DNA of 64,000 nucleotides, from positions 17,231,535 through 17,295,534 of the forward strand of contig NC_041002.1 in NCBI RefSeq assembly GCF_004193775.1, given 5' to 3'. Source of the DNA: Glycine soja (Eukaryota > Streptophyta > Magnoliopsida > Fabales > Fabaceae). Every line of letters begins with the position of its first letter. The first letter of the stretch is position 1. The notes below the pieces were generated by a model. The model was not told where the DNA came from. It saw only the letters and a program-made list of their open reading frames with translations, and made no database searches. The position numbers and the translations under genes are program-made. Positions 21,355 through 32,569 of this stretch are shown here, one piece after another.

Positions 21355-22558
21355 GTAAGTATTCCATCCTTAAGCTTTCTAGCTTTTCATTGGTGTATTT
21401 TGATCTCCTTTTGGTGCTCTAAATTGTGGGAATGTGCTCAAATATGTGGGGCAATTTTGGTTTGTTTTCTTGCTTGATTGGGTTAAATTGGGGGTTTGTA
21501 TGAGATGGCCCTAGGCCTATAATGCGTTTTGAAGCAATGGGACATGCCACATTGTCCCCGTTCTCTTGCTATTAATGCCTAAGCGCGCGCCCACCAAGTG
21601 TTTGGTGAAATGCCTCAATGGCATTAGCGCGTGGTTTTCGTAGGGAAACAGCCCAATGGGGCATTTTGGTTTGCACATATTTTCTATTTTTTGGGACATG
21701 CATTCATTTCCGAAAGGGCTAGAGTAATTGCCCCACATATATCCTAGGCCTAGGAACCAAAGTTTTTATGCAAAAGAACACAAGAGGGGGTGCATATTGG
21801 GTAAAGTTACCCTTTTTGGCCAGCAATCAGCTATGAGCCACGCTACAATAATTTCCCCACGCCTAGATGTTTAGGAATTTTGCTCATCATAAATGTGTAG
21901 GTTTAGAATAGGTAGCAAAATACCTTTGGCAATTTACACTTTGGGGCGTGGTAGCAAAATACTTGGATGTATGTACATGTAATTTTTGGTAGTCAAAATG
22001 TCTCACAAAAAATATATATGTTGCATTTTATGTAAAGAAAATACCTTACAGAGATAATTTTTAATTTGAATGCAATTTTAGTCAGCAAAAGAAAATATAC
22101 TTGAATTTGCATGCGGCTTTAGGTAGCAAAAACACTTGAAAAAAGCATGAAATGTAGCACCTTATTGTGTAGATAGCCTAGATTCATCACAAAGTTTGTA
22201 TATGCATAGGTATTAGAAATACCAGAATGTGCACGTGTGCAATTTTTGGTAGCCAAGATGCTTTGAGTATGCATGTTGTAAATTTAGCCAAGGAAGTGCA
22301 TGTGATGTAGGTAGCAAATACACCTTGGAAGTACATATAAATAATCTAGGTAACGAAGGTGCCTTGATTGTGCATGGGTGCATTTTTCTTAGTTAGAAGA
22401 ATATCTTGTGCGAGTGAATGCTCGTAAGGAAGTATGTGCATGAGTTTGCTCTAAATTTACATTGATGTTTGTGTTTATTGGAGGAGGTTGTACGCCATTT
22501 ATGTTTTAAGAGTAGCATTTCTTGGTAAAACTAACTTTCCAAATGTTTGCCTTCGCAG
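21355..22558 (+). other. Putative 1204-bp intron upstream of ORF3
   Basis: Donor AA|GTAAGTATT at 21355, branch-point-like CTAAC at 22531-22535, pyrimidine-rich tract and acceptor TTCGCAG at 22558, four bases before the ORF3 ATG. The interior is T-rich with degenerate GGTAgcaaaaTACC repeats (21900-22420). Splicing is inferred from the signals only. Confidence 0.6.
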
Positions 22559-22561
22559 GAA

Positions 22562-23812
22562 ATGGCCCCGAGGAAGCTTGCCTTGAAGAGGTCCAGGAAG
22601 GATAAGGCGGCCGAAGGAACTAGTTCCGCTCCTGAGTATGACAGTCACCGCTTTAAGAGCGCTATACACCAGCAGCGCTTCGAGGCCATCAAAGGATGGT
22701 CGTTTCTCCGGGAGCGACGCGTCCAGCTCAGGGACGACGAGTATACGGATTTCCAGGAGGAGATAGGTCGCCGGCGGTGGGCATCACTAGTTACCCCCAT
22801 GGCCAAGTTCGATCCAGAAATAGTCCTCGAATTTTATGCCAATGCTTGGCCAACAGAGGAGGGCGTGCGTGACATGAGGTCCTGGGTGAGGGGTCAGTGG
22901 ATCCCGTTTGATGCAGATGCTATCGGCAAGCTCCTGGGATATCCGTTAGTGCTGGAAGAGGGCCAGGAGTGCGAGTATGGCCAGAGGAGGAACCGGTCTG
23001 ATGGGTTCGATGAGGAGGCCATCGCCCAGTTGCTATGTATACCGGGGCAAGATTTTGCCCGGACTGCTGCCGGAAGACGGGTGCGTATCATGCGCACCAA
23101 TATGACCACCCTGACTCAGATATGGATGACTTTGCTGCTCAGCAACATCCTACCCACCGATCATAATTTCGACCTCCCCCTGCCGAAGTGTTAGCTGGTG
23201 TACGCCATCCTGACGCGGATGAGCATCCATGTGGCTCAGTTAATCGCTGATGCCATCTATATTTTTGCAGGTATGGCGCCTACCAGGCACCCTTTGGATC
23301 CAGATAAGTCCAACAGGGCCCTGGGATTTCCCGCACTGATCACAGGACTCTACTAGTCGTTCGGAGTCCCCGTGGCACCTACCATGGTGATTCGGCCGCC
23401 CATCACCCGGGCTTTTATTGAGAAGTACTGCACCCAGAGACAGGCTCAGGGGGATGCTCCACAGGCCGCGGGCGCGCCACCACCACCTCATCAGGCTGGC
23501 CCGGCTGGGTCATTTGACATGGAGCAGTATTTACGGCATTTGGTTCGCCAGCAGGCGGCCAACCACCGGGCACATGTACAGACCCATGATTGTCTGTACC
23601 AGTTGAGCCTCAGCATGCAAAGCCAGGGCTTCGCTTCTTTTTCATGCCCTACTCCAGACCAGTTCAGGGCAGAGGTCGCATGGCCCGGGGATTGGCCCGA
23701 GGCCCAAGCAGGAGAGGCACCCCCGGAAGTTCCCGGCGATGGAGAGGAGGCCCACGAGGACGAGGAGATGGCCGATTTGCTTGACTTCTTGGGAGGGAGT
23801 GGAGCTACATGA
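22562..23812 (+). pseudogene. ORF3: ORF3, 'putative plant transposon protein' type, two amber stops
   Basis: About 416 codons in one frame with TAG at 23192-23194 and 23354-23356; the element A remnant has CAG at both places. It begins with a basic, nuclear-targeting-like region (APRKLALKRSRKDKA), then a helical domain (EFYANAWPTEEGVRDMRSWV, RGQWIPFDADAIGKLLGYPL), then GFPALITGLY and PPITRAFIEKYC, a His/Gln-rich stretch and an acidic tail (GEEAHEDEEMADLLDFL). I recall this as the plant transposon protein domain (PF20167), function unknown. It lies in the env position, downstream of pol, with its own apparent promoter and intron. A related ORF occurs at 32797-35693 and, more distantly, at 46686-47792. 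Confidence 0.75.
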
Positions 23813-25794
23813 CTGTGAGATCCCCAGATTCATGTTTTCTTTCGTATTTCTTTTATCATTTATATGTTATGTTTTGACTTGAGAGACTAATGTTTGTTTT
23901 TGTTGTTTCGATTGTCATTTGTACAGCGCATACATTTTTGTTTGGATTGTTGCGTTAGTGTTTATATCATTACTATCAATGATGTTTGAAATTCTGGAAC
24001 CGTGTAGAGTTCTTCGTTTAGGAACACCGTCCAAAAAAATAATAATAATAATAAAACAAACAAAAAAAAAAACAACAAGAAATAAAAAATAAAAATCAAA
24101 AAAAGGAAAAAAGAGCAAGTAAGAAGAGAAGAGAGCAAGTAAGGGAAAAAGAGAGCAAGTAAGGAAAAAGAGAGGAAAAAGAAAAAGAAAAATAAGTTGT
24201 CTAGCTGAAAAACCTACATGCTTTTGAAAAGAGATGACTTCCAACTTTTCTTTGAAAAAATTCACTGATCATAACTAGTTTTTGAAAAATGTGTGTGTAC
24301 ACCCGAAGGATGAACGCTGTGAAATTTCCCCGGACGCCCAAAATGGACTCGGATGAATGCACAAATGGATAAAAGAACATATTTTGGAAACATTGGGTTG
24401 ATTTAAAATAGAGGAAATGAATCCTGAGCCCTAGCATCACATGACCATAAAATTTGACACTTGAGTGTCCGCATAGGTGCATGCATGACCAGTTTTGCAT
24501 AAAATTTCCAAATCATCATTTTTGCATTTGTGTCATGGAAATAATGTCGGGCATCCCTTTTTATCCTTGAACCAAACCAAACCCTGACATGTATCATGTC
24601 TAGCCATTCTACAAGCCTTGAGCCAAAATCCTAACTCACCATAAACCTTGACCTAGGGTGAGAATGTCAATCCTTACCCTCGGAAGCAAAAAAGAAAGAA
24701 AGGAAATTTCCAACCAAAGAGTGGGAGAAAGAAAAAAGAAAAGAAAGAAAATTCCCAACCAAAGAATGGGAGAAAGTAAAAAGGAGGGAAAGAAAGTTCC
24801 TGATCAAAGAAACTAGAAGAAATGTGCAGAGAGGTCTTTGGACCAGACAATATCTGAACAGTACAGAATTGTCACCAAATGAACAAAAGAAAGAAAAGGA
24901 AACCATGACCTAAAGTGGTCTTCTCCCTTTGATTACCAACCAAAATCCTGTGCGTCGGTGACTTGTTCGCCTCGCGCAAAACAGAAACAGAAAAGGAAAA
25001 AGCCAAAAATCAAAAGCCGAAAAACCCACCAAAAGAACCCATTCCCAAGGGAAGCCCTACTGATCCATGATCACGCATGTAATCTTTGATTTGATAGGAA
25101 ATAATTTGCAAAGTCAAGTCATGACATATCTATGGTTCGGAATTAGGATGAAACACTTACCTGTGCGAGATTGATACACTTTGAGTGATTTTCTTCTATT
25201 TTTGTCGAACCCAGTGTTTCCTCTAAATGGTCATTTAGAAACGAAATGCTAAACATACAAAATCTCATTTGTGGTTATGAGAAAATTTCATCAGCAGATT
25301 CTCCTTCTCCAATAGACACATTGTTTTTTGTTCGAAAAGAATATGTTGATCTGATTAGTTGGAAGTTTTATCTCTTTACTAAAGCACGTTCGCATTTTAG
25401 CGAAGAAAACACCGAGACTATTTCTAGTCTCACAAGTTATCAAGAACTACGTAGGTCTGAGTTCCTCATTTGGGGATACGTAGGAGCAAAAGCCTCGCTT
25501 TTGTCGACCACACCGCTTTTTTTTACCATGACCCAAGAGCTGGTAGCCTGCGGAGACACCTTGCGGTTATCCGCGCCTCGTCATTCAGTGACCCCAAGTG
25601 TGATTGATGAGCAGAGGTCAATGTGGTCATCTGCGCCCTTTCCGGAGATGTCAACATCTTCCGGTGGAGACTTTTTCAAGTCTCACAAGTTATCTAGAAC
25701 TACGTAGGTCTGAGTTCCTCATTGGAGGATACGTAGGAGCAAGAGCCTTGCTTTTTTCGGCCGCCCCACAATCTCTGTCATACTGACCCTGAGG
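23813..25794. other. 3' noncoding region of element B
   Basis: Contains a purine-rich tract (24025-24200), two to three 45-bp purine repeats (24690-24810) and two hairpin boxes (25446-25510, 25697-25760). It is collinear with 5820-7560 of element A. No gene seen. Confidence 0.75.
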
Positions 25795-26938
25795 TCATGT
25801 GACATGCGGAGACAAATTATGGTCATTCCGCACACCTTTTGCCATTCAGACACAGTCGTGTCCGATGGCACGCAGAGACAAATTATGGTCATTCTGCACC
25901 CTTTTGTCATCCAGAGGCGGCGGGCCCGATGACATGCGGAGACAAATTATGGTCATTCCACACCCCTTTGCCATTCAGACACAGTCGTGTCCGATGGCAC
26001 GCAGAGAAAAATTATGGTCATTCTGCACCCTTTTGTCATCCAGAGGCGGTGGGCCCGATGACATGCGGAGACAAATTATGGTCATTCCGAACACCTTTTG
26101 CCATTCAGACACAGTCGTGTCCGATGGCACGCAGAGACAAATTATGGTCATTCTGCACCCTTTTGTCATCCAGAGGCGGCGGGCCCGATGACATGCAGAG
26201 ACAAATTATGGTCATTCCGCACCCCTTTGCCATTCAGACACAGTCGTGTCTGATGGCACGCAGAGACAAATTATGGTCATTCTGCACCCTTTTGTCATCC
26301 AGAGGCGGCGGGCCCGATGACATGCGGAGACAAATTATGGTCATTCCGCACCCCTTGGCCATTCAGACACAGTCGTGTCCGATGGCACGCAGAGACAAAT
26401 TATGGTCATTCTGCACCCTTTTGTCATCCAGAGGCGGCGGGCCCGACGACATGCAGAGACAAATTATGGTCATTCGGCACCCCTTGGCCATTTAGACACA
26501 GTCGTGTCTGATGGCACGCAGAGACAAATTATGGTCATTCTGCACCCTTTTGTCATGCAGAGGCGGCGGGCCCGATGACATGCGGAGACAAATTATGGTC
26601 ATTCCGCACCCCTTGGCCATTTAGACACAGTCGTGTCCGATGGCACGCAGAGACAAATTATGGTCATTCTGCACCCTTTTGTCATCCAGAGGCGGCGGAC
26701 CTGATGACATGCGGAGACAAATTATGGTCATTCCGCACCCCTTTGCCATTCAGACACAGTCGTGTCCGATGGCACGCAGAGACAAATGATGGTCATTCTG
26801 CACCCTTTTGTCATCCAGAGGCGGCGGGCCCGATGACATGCGGAGACAAATTATGGTCATTTCGCATCCCTTTGCCATTCAGACACAGTTGTGTCCGATG
26901 GCACGCAGAGACAAATTATGGTCATTCTGCACCCTTCG
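25795..26938. repeat. 129-bp tandem array of paired hairpins, about nine copies
   Basis: Period 129-130 bp (unit markers at 25928, 26057, 26187, 26316, 26445, 26574, 26703, 26832). Each unit alternates two beads: TGTCATC/GATGACA plus GCGGA/TCCGC, and TGCCAT/ATGGCA with an inner GACAC/GTGTC, plus GCAGA/TCTGC. It is the counterpart of the 127-bp array in element A, sharing one half-unit almost exactly and replacing the other. Confidence 0.95.
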
Positions 26939-27261
26939 TCGATCACGGCCGATAAGCCCGTTGACACGCGGAGATTTACATCATCTTCCGCACTTACAAG
27001 ATCTGTCATACTGACTTTTGAGTCACGCTGACGGGCGGAAATACCCGAGTGGTTATCCGTATAATCATTCTTTTGCTATCTGTAAGAAAGAACGCTTGAT
27101 AGCAGGCAGAGACTGACATCGTCTTCTGCACCTTTTGTTCCCCCGGGAACAACGAGTCATTTGCATGCGGAAATTTTATGGTCACCCGCGACTCTCGTCA
27201 ACCGAGAGGAACGAAATTAGTGTCTTATCTTTACTTTCCTTTTATCTCCAATAAAAGACCA
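26939..27261. other. Single-copy hairpins between array and polypurine tract
   Basis: Continues the bead pattern once each with new sequence: TGCTATC/GATAGCA with GCAGAGAC/GTCTTCTGC near 27072-27130, and a TGTCATACTGA/TCA..TGAC bead near 27004-27030. Then the cacccgcgactctcgtcaaccgagag flank leads to the tract. No gene. Confidence 0.65.
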
Positions 27262-27276
27262 GTAAAGAGGGGCAAC
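27262..27276 (+). promoter_or_regulatory. Polypurine tract of element B
   Basis: gtaaagaggggcaac immediately before TGTCATACCC of the 3' LTR. Confidence 0.8.
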
Positions 27277-28905
27277 TGTCATACCCTAATTTCGTCCGGG
27301 GACCTTTGCTTGATGACATGCGACCTTTGTTTGGTCCTTGTAAGGTGCTTGGCACCCATCATTAGGCAATTTGTGAAATTCCGGGACGTGCCGGAAAATA
27401 AAAGAAAATATTGATGCACAATCCGTAAGGTTCCGTGACACACCGGAAATCAAATGGAAGCATCGTTGCACAATTAGTGAGGTTCCGTAACCTTCCGTAA
27501 GTCAAAAAGGGGATGATTATGTAATCCACAAGGTTCCGTAACATTATGGAAAGAAAACAAGTATCGTTACGAAATTCATAAGTTTCCGTAACTTTACGAA
27601 AAAAGAATCACCAAAAAAAGGCAGGGGGTGTACTTAGTAAAAATGGGGGGTGCAAATAGCAACCAGGCCCACTTGGGCCCTCCAGAAGGCTGTTGCTTCT
27701 GGAGGAAGCAACCCTGCTCGCCTGGGCGAGCTGGGTGTCAAGCTTCTCCCCCAATTTTCTATAAATAGGGGGAGAGGTGAAGTGAAAAAGGGTTCAGCCC
27801 CTTAGGCACTTCTCTCTCTTTCGAATTTGCTTGGAAAAATTGTTTCTGTGAAAAAAATCTAAGCCGAGGCGCTTCCGAAACGTTTCCGTAAGGAATTTCG
27901 TGAAGGTTTCGACCGTTCTTCGACGTTCTTCATTTGTTCTTCATCGTTCTTCGATCTTCAACGGGTAAGTACCTCGAACCAAGCTTTTCGATTCATTCTA
28001 TGTACCCGTGGTGGTCCACATTGTGTTTCATGTATTTTTATTCTCGTTCCATTTACTTTTTATACCCCCTTTTGACGTGCTTAAGCCATTTTATTTAAGT
28101 CATTTCTCGCTTAACCTAAAAATAAAATAAATTTCCACCGATCGTTTGAATTGTATTATCCGTTAACTTCGGTTAAAATGAATTCCGACCGTTCGGTCGT
28201 GCCGTAACCACGTTGGAAATCAAAAAAAGAGGTAAAATAATAATATAATAATAAAAAAAAACGTCTTTTAGTAAAATAAAGTGGAAAATCAATCGGACGT
28301 TTTCTCTTTGGGATTTCTCATTCTTAATTGAATTGACTAATAACTAAAGTGAAATTAAGGCTAAAATCAACTCGCCTAGTCAAGCTCGTCCATAAAAATA
28401 GGTTTTTGAAGTTTGTCATTTCAATTTCTTACTAAGTAAAATGGATCATTCTCAAGGTCCAACGCCTTAAAATGATCACCTTTTAAAGTAAAAAAGAATC
28501 ACTTGATAAAAAAGAACTACGTAGGTCTGATTTCCTCATCGCAACTGAGGAATACGTAGGAGCAAAGGGAAACACCCTTGTCGACCACAAAAAGAGAAAA
28601 AATATAAAAAGGGTATAAAGGATATAAAGACATAAAAAGGGAACATAAAAAAATCAAAGTCATGTTTGCACATTCGATTAAAGGCTGCCGTCCCTTGGGA
28701 CGGACGTGTGGGGTGCTAATACCTTCCCCGTACGTAAATACAACTCTCAAACCTTTCACTTAAAAGTTTGTAGATCGCGTCTTTTCTGGTTTTTCCGACG
28801 TTTTCCGCAAATAAACGTTGGTGGCGACTCCGCGCGTATTCCTTTCGTGGAACACGCATCCCGCAAGTCACGCGTCGCCCTCCCGCCGAAGGGTAGGTTG
28901 CGACA
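27277..28905 (+). mobile_element. 3' LTR of Tat element B
   Basis: 1629 bp, TGTCATACCC to GGTTGCGACA. Palindromes precede the TATA box: CCAGAAG/CTTCTGG (27682-27702), GTTGCTT/AAGCAAC (about 27691-27712) and GCTCGCCTGGGCGAGC (27716-27731), then TATAAATA at 27760-27767 and a donor-like GGGTAAGTACC near 27963. One hairpin box lies at 28517. Right flank is LINE-derived sequence. Confidence 0.88.
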
Positions 28906-29992
28906 CTACCGAGAAGGATTGAGAACCATGCACATTCCACACCAATTTGTCAACTTCAAATTGTTGTAGATAAGTACCGTGTATCTTCATGCATAGTTGA
29001 TGTAGTAGAGTCTCCTCCTAAAGGAACAGAGGGCGCCTCTGCACCCATTGCAACCTTGTACCATGATCTGAAATATACAACACCTTCAAGACAATTGCTT
29101 CTTTGTTTTACCATAGTTTGGAACAACCATGGAAATTCAGCCTCGAGGCTACAATTGCCACTCCACTTGTCTGACCAAAAGGAAGTTTGTGAGCCATTTC
29201 ACACCTTTCTCGAGATTTGACTAGAAAACCTACCTGGCAGACAAGATGTGAATTCAATCCTTCTTATATGCTTCCACCAAATAGATTGACTTTGGGACAC
29301 TAGATGGTTTCCCTCCAGCTTTCATATATCCCTATATCTAAGGGACAACAAACTACTCCACATTGTTGATTGATCCGTTAAAAACTCCACTTACATTTGG
29401 ACAGTAGGCTAATGATGAACAGTTCAAGGTTCTTCACCCCCAAACCCCTACTTTAGGAAGGCACACACGCTCCCATGCTACACAGCTGATCTTTTTATTT
29501 TTTGACCAACCATGCCACAAAAATTTGTGTTGATTTCCTTGGGGAACATTAATCTCTTTCTTGGGTGCTTTATAAAAGGAGAAGTAATACAACGGGAGGC
29601 TGCTTAAGACTGAATTTATGAGGACCACTCTTCCTCCAATTGAGAGGTGTTTTCCTTTCCATCTCGCCAGTTTCTTCTTGAATGACTCTACCATGGGATT
29701 CCACGTTTTGGTATGGCATGGGTTTGCGCCAATAGGTAACCCGAGGAACTTGAAGGGGAGACACACTATGTTTCAATTCAGAAAGGCGCCAACTACTTAA
29801 ATGAATAATTCATCTACATTTACCCTGAGGATGTTATTCTTGTGAAAATTCACTCTCAAGCCAAATATCAATTCATAGCCTCTGAAAATGGCCTTGATTG
29901 CCCACAAGTTGTTATGAGAAACATCAATAACAACTACTAAATTGTCTACATATTAGAGAAGTGAAAACTGGGTGGTCACTCCTATTGACACT
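28906..29992 (-). pseudogene. LINE (L1-type) remnant: end of reverse transcriptase and downstream region
   Basis: On the minus strand, 29766-29434 reads FLGLPIGANPCHTKTWNPM, ARWKGKHLSIGGRVVLINS and LPLYYFSFYKAP, the region following the RT domain of plant non-LTR retrotransposons. Upstream on that strand (29980-29820) a YVDNLVVV stretch sits where the YADD motif is expected, out of frame with the rest. Further down (29170-28970) a W..KW.GN.SL..EFPWLF pattern fits the zf-RVT side. Frames are broken repeatedly. Bounded by the Tat 3' LTR on the left and the TRIM cluster on the right. Confidence 0.75.
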
Positions 29993-30225
29993 TGTAACAT
30001 CCCCGATTGTTGACTGCTTAGTGGCTTGCACTTTACGATACTTTACACTATGGCACTTCACTCAACATCCTTGTTGATTAGAAACCTCCACTGGCTAGAA
30101 CCTTCCATACGTAGTCCTTTTTGAGACCTCGAAAATAAGCTTTGCTTGCTTCCAGGATCAGTGATTGACCCCACAAACCAAGACAAGACTTTTAGCGTGC
30201 AATGTCCTCACTCACACGCTTTTTG

Positions 30226-30345
30226 GGAAACATCCCGGAAGGTCACCCATCTGACAACTACTCCAAGCCAAGCATGCTTAACTATGAAGTTCTTAAGTGA
30301 TGGACTACCGAAAAGTAGATATATCTTGTTGGTATAGGTAGTACC
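30226..30345 (-). other. 5S-rRNA-derived segment in TRIM LTR, copy 1
   Basis: Minus strand resembles plant 5S rRNA: GTTAAGCATGCTTGG corresponds to GTTAAGCGTGCTTGG, GATGGGTGACC is identical, and ACTACCTATACCA mimics the 5' end. This covers the internal control region of RNA polymerase III 5S genes. It is not a 5S rRNA gene: the 5' half diverges strongly. Confidence 0.7.
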
Positions 30346-30667
30346 AATTAATTCCTTTAATTCATCCTCAGTTGTACATAGTCTCATACATGCATAGCCT
30401 CTGAATCCCTCTCCGAGACTGCTTGGCAGCTTGACACCTGTAACATCCCTGATTGTCGACTACTTGACGACTCACTCTTCGGTACTTCACACCGTGGCAC
30501 TTCACTCAACATCTTTGTTGGTCAGAACCCTCCACCAGCCAAAACCTTCCATAGATAGCCTTTTCTAAGACCTCGAAAATCAGCTTTGCTTGCTTCAAGG
30601 ATCAATGACTAATCCCAAAAACCAACACGGGGCTTTTAGCATGCTTTGTCCTCACTCACACGCTTTT

Positions 30668-30789
30668 CGGGAAACTTCCTGGAAGGTCACCAATCCAACA
30701 ACTACTCCAAGTCAAGCATGCTTAACTATGAAGTTCTTAAGTGATGGACTACCAAAAAGTAGATATATCTTGTTGGTATAGGTAATACC
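30668..30789 (-). other. 5S-rRNA-derived segment in TRIM LTR, copy 2
   Basis: Same segment as copy 1 with further substitutions (GATTGGTGACC in place of GATGGGTGACC; GTTAAGCATGCTTG kept). Confidence 0.65.
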
Positions 30790-31080
30790 AATAGATTTCT
30801 TTAATCCATCCTTAGTTGTACAGTCTCATACCTACACATCCTCTGAATCCCTCTCATTTTGGTGTGATTCATCAAGGTGTTACATGCCCACTAGCTTTCG
30901 CCTGGTTCATCCTCGAACCACACCATACTGGGAGAGAGGTTTGTTCTGATACCATTTGTACCATCCATGATTGTTGACTGCTTGGCAGCTCACACTCTAC
31001 GGTACTTCACAGTGTGACACTTCACTCAACATTCTTGTTGGTCAGAACCCTCTACTAGTCAAAACCTTTCGTAGGTAGCT

Positions 31081-31645
31081 GTTAGGACTTTTGGCAAGTT
31101 TACCAATTGTCAAAAGTCTCATTTGATCAGTATTTTGAGGCATCATATCAATAAGTTGATTGTCCATTGTACCTTCAATCCGAGTGTCCATCTCCTCGAA
31201 TTGTTGTTTACTCCACGGTTTCAACTTGAGTTTCAAAATCTTGAGATGGATAAATCTTTCCTGTGAGCCAAAATCTTAGTCACCAATTTGTAAGAGATGT
31301 TGCATAGCCAAATAGGTCTAAAGTTACATAATTTATTCGCTCCCTTAGATTTAGGAATTAGAGTAATTAAGATATCATTAATCTCCTTCAATGTTTTTGG
31401 GAATAAAATAATTCTCTAGATAAGCCCACATAGATAATTTCCCTCCCTATGCCATTGAGATTGATAAGACATGGCCTAAAGCCCATTAGGCCTTGTAGCC
31501 CCCCATGCTGCAAAGGGGCAAGAGAGCACTTCCTACCTAGAAACCATCTATTCGAACAAATCCACATCACAAGGCTCAAGAGGAGGAAAATAATTCACCA
31601 AATGAAAAGGAACAAAAGAGGTGTCATCATTGAAGAGCTCTGAAT
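31081..31645 (-). pseudogene. LINE reverse transcriptase fragment
   Basis: Minus strand at about 31390-31250 reads LITLIPKSKGANKLCNFRPI and LCNISYKLVTKILA, the start of a plant L1-type RT. At 31236-31042 a KPWSKQQFEEMDTRIEG pattern resembles the linker that normally precedes RT, so the order appears scrambled or two copies are joined. Broken by stops and shifts. Probably the same LINE as 28906-29992, split by the TRIM cluster. Confidence 0.6.
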
Positions 31646-31689
31646 AATAAGAGGTGGCATACAATTCAAGACCCTCCGATTGGGTGACC

Positions 31690-31915
31690 CAACATATCTA
31701 CCTACTGCTGTCATTTTATTTACCTTGCATTTTATAGTTTTTTAGCATACAAGTTTAGTTTAAATTCTATTTGAAATTATCACTTATACATGTTCTCTCA
31801 ACAATGCTTCGATTCTGAACTTAATTCAAGCTAACATTAGTTCCCTGTGTTCGATACTTGGAATCATCCATTTTAATTTTAAATAATTGACAATTCGGTG
31901 TGCTTTCCGATAAAC
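31690..31915 (+). other. LTR 3'-end scrap
   Basis: Text around ttaattttaaataattgacaattcggtgtgctttccga resembles the ending of the LTR-like insertion at 34350-34385 (gcgatccggtgcactttccga). 31646-31689 and 31916-32160 show nothing recognisable. Confidence 0.45.
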
Positions 31916-32160
31916 CCCCCATTGAAATTTCCTTGAGACATAAATGAACCAAAAGTAACTGCAATGGGGAGCAAGAAACATTCTCTAAATTAATGAAAGA
32001 AATAAAAGCATTTGTTGCAGCGAGTTATCAATTCCCAAAGAGTGAGTGAACGGAAGAGCAAAAACTCAGATTCCTACTCAACTCCAAGTCTTGAAATATG
32101 ATGCTATGTGCCTCATCAGAGGAATAATAGACCAAACACGACTTTAGGAGTGCCAAATAG

Positions 32161-32529
32161 ATGTGGGACATTCTAGCTGGAATGTATAAAGGAATGCCAT
32201 GGGTAAAGAAGGTGAAGACTCCTCACTTTAAGTATGAACTCTTCTCTATGGAAGAATCCAAAGGCATACAAAGTATGTTTAGACGCTTTCAATCCATTCT
32301 TAATGAATTAAGATCTCTAGGCATAATTTATGATAACTATGATCATATTGACAAAATTTTGAGAATTTTGTCTAGAAAATGGAGACCGTAGGTAACATCA
32401 CTAAGGGCTTTACAAAATCTTGATTCTATGTCTCCTAAAGAACTCGTTGGTATTCTCAAAGTTCATGAACCAGAACTTCAACAGGATGAAGGACAAAAGA
32501 AAGAAAAGCCTTTGAAAATTGCACATTGA
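32161..32529 (+). pseudogene. Copia gag fragment (retrotran_gag UBN2 type)
   Basis: Reads MWDILAGMYKGMPWVKKVK, YELFSMEESKGIQSMFRRFQ and ILRILSRKWRP, then TAG at 32389-32391 and on through SLRALQNLDSMSPKELVGIL. The pattern W..L...Y.G...VK...........F.M...E.I..M..RF..I.N.L..LG......D...KILR.LSR.W.P matches copia gag (compare 45120-45400 here). Both ends missing. Confidence 0.7.
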
Positions 32530-32569
32530 AAATTTCAGCCTTCAACAAGATGAAAGTTGCGGCATGCAT

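Larger units (their letters stand above)
29993..31080 (-). mobile_element. Cassandra-like TRIM cluster with 5S-rRNA-like sequence
   Basis: Three copies of an LTR-like unit whose plus-strand edge reads TGTAACATCC (29993), TGTAACATCC (30439) and TGTACCATCC (30957, truncated). Copies 1 and 2 each contain 5S-rRNA-like sequence on the minus strand. Between copies 2 and 3 lies a short internal domain of ~110 bp that ends at TCTGATACCA (30945-30954), on the minus strand TGGTATCAGA, the initiator-methionine tRNA primer site. Tiny internal domain, no coding capacity and 5S in the LTR together match Cassandra TRIMs. The arrangement LTR-LTR-internal-LTR suggests recombination. Confidence 0.75.

Noticed and set aside
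25799..26955. 218-codon repeat protein
   Set aside because: Same artefact as above in the 129-bp array; open frames occur in several phases.
30226..30789. Functional 5S rRNA genes
   Set aside because: Only part of the 5S sequence is conserved, the 5' half diverges, and the segments lie inside TRIM LTRs.
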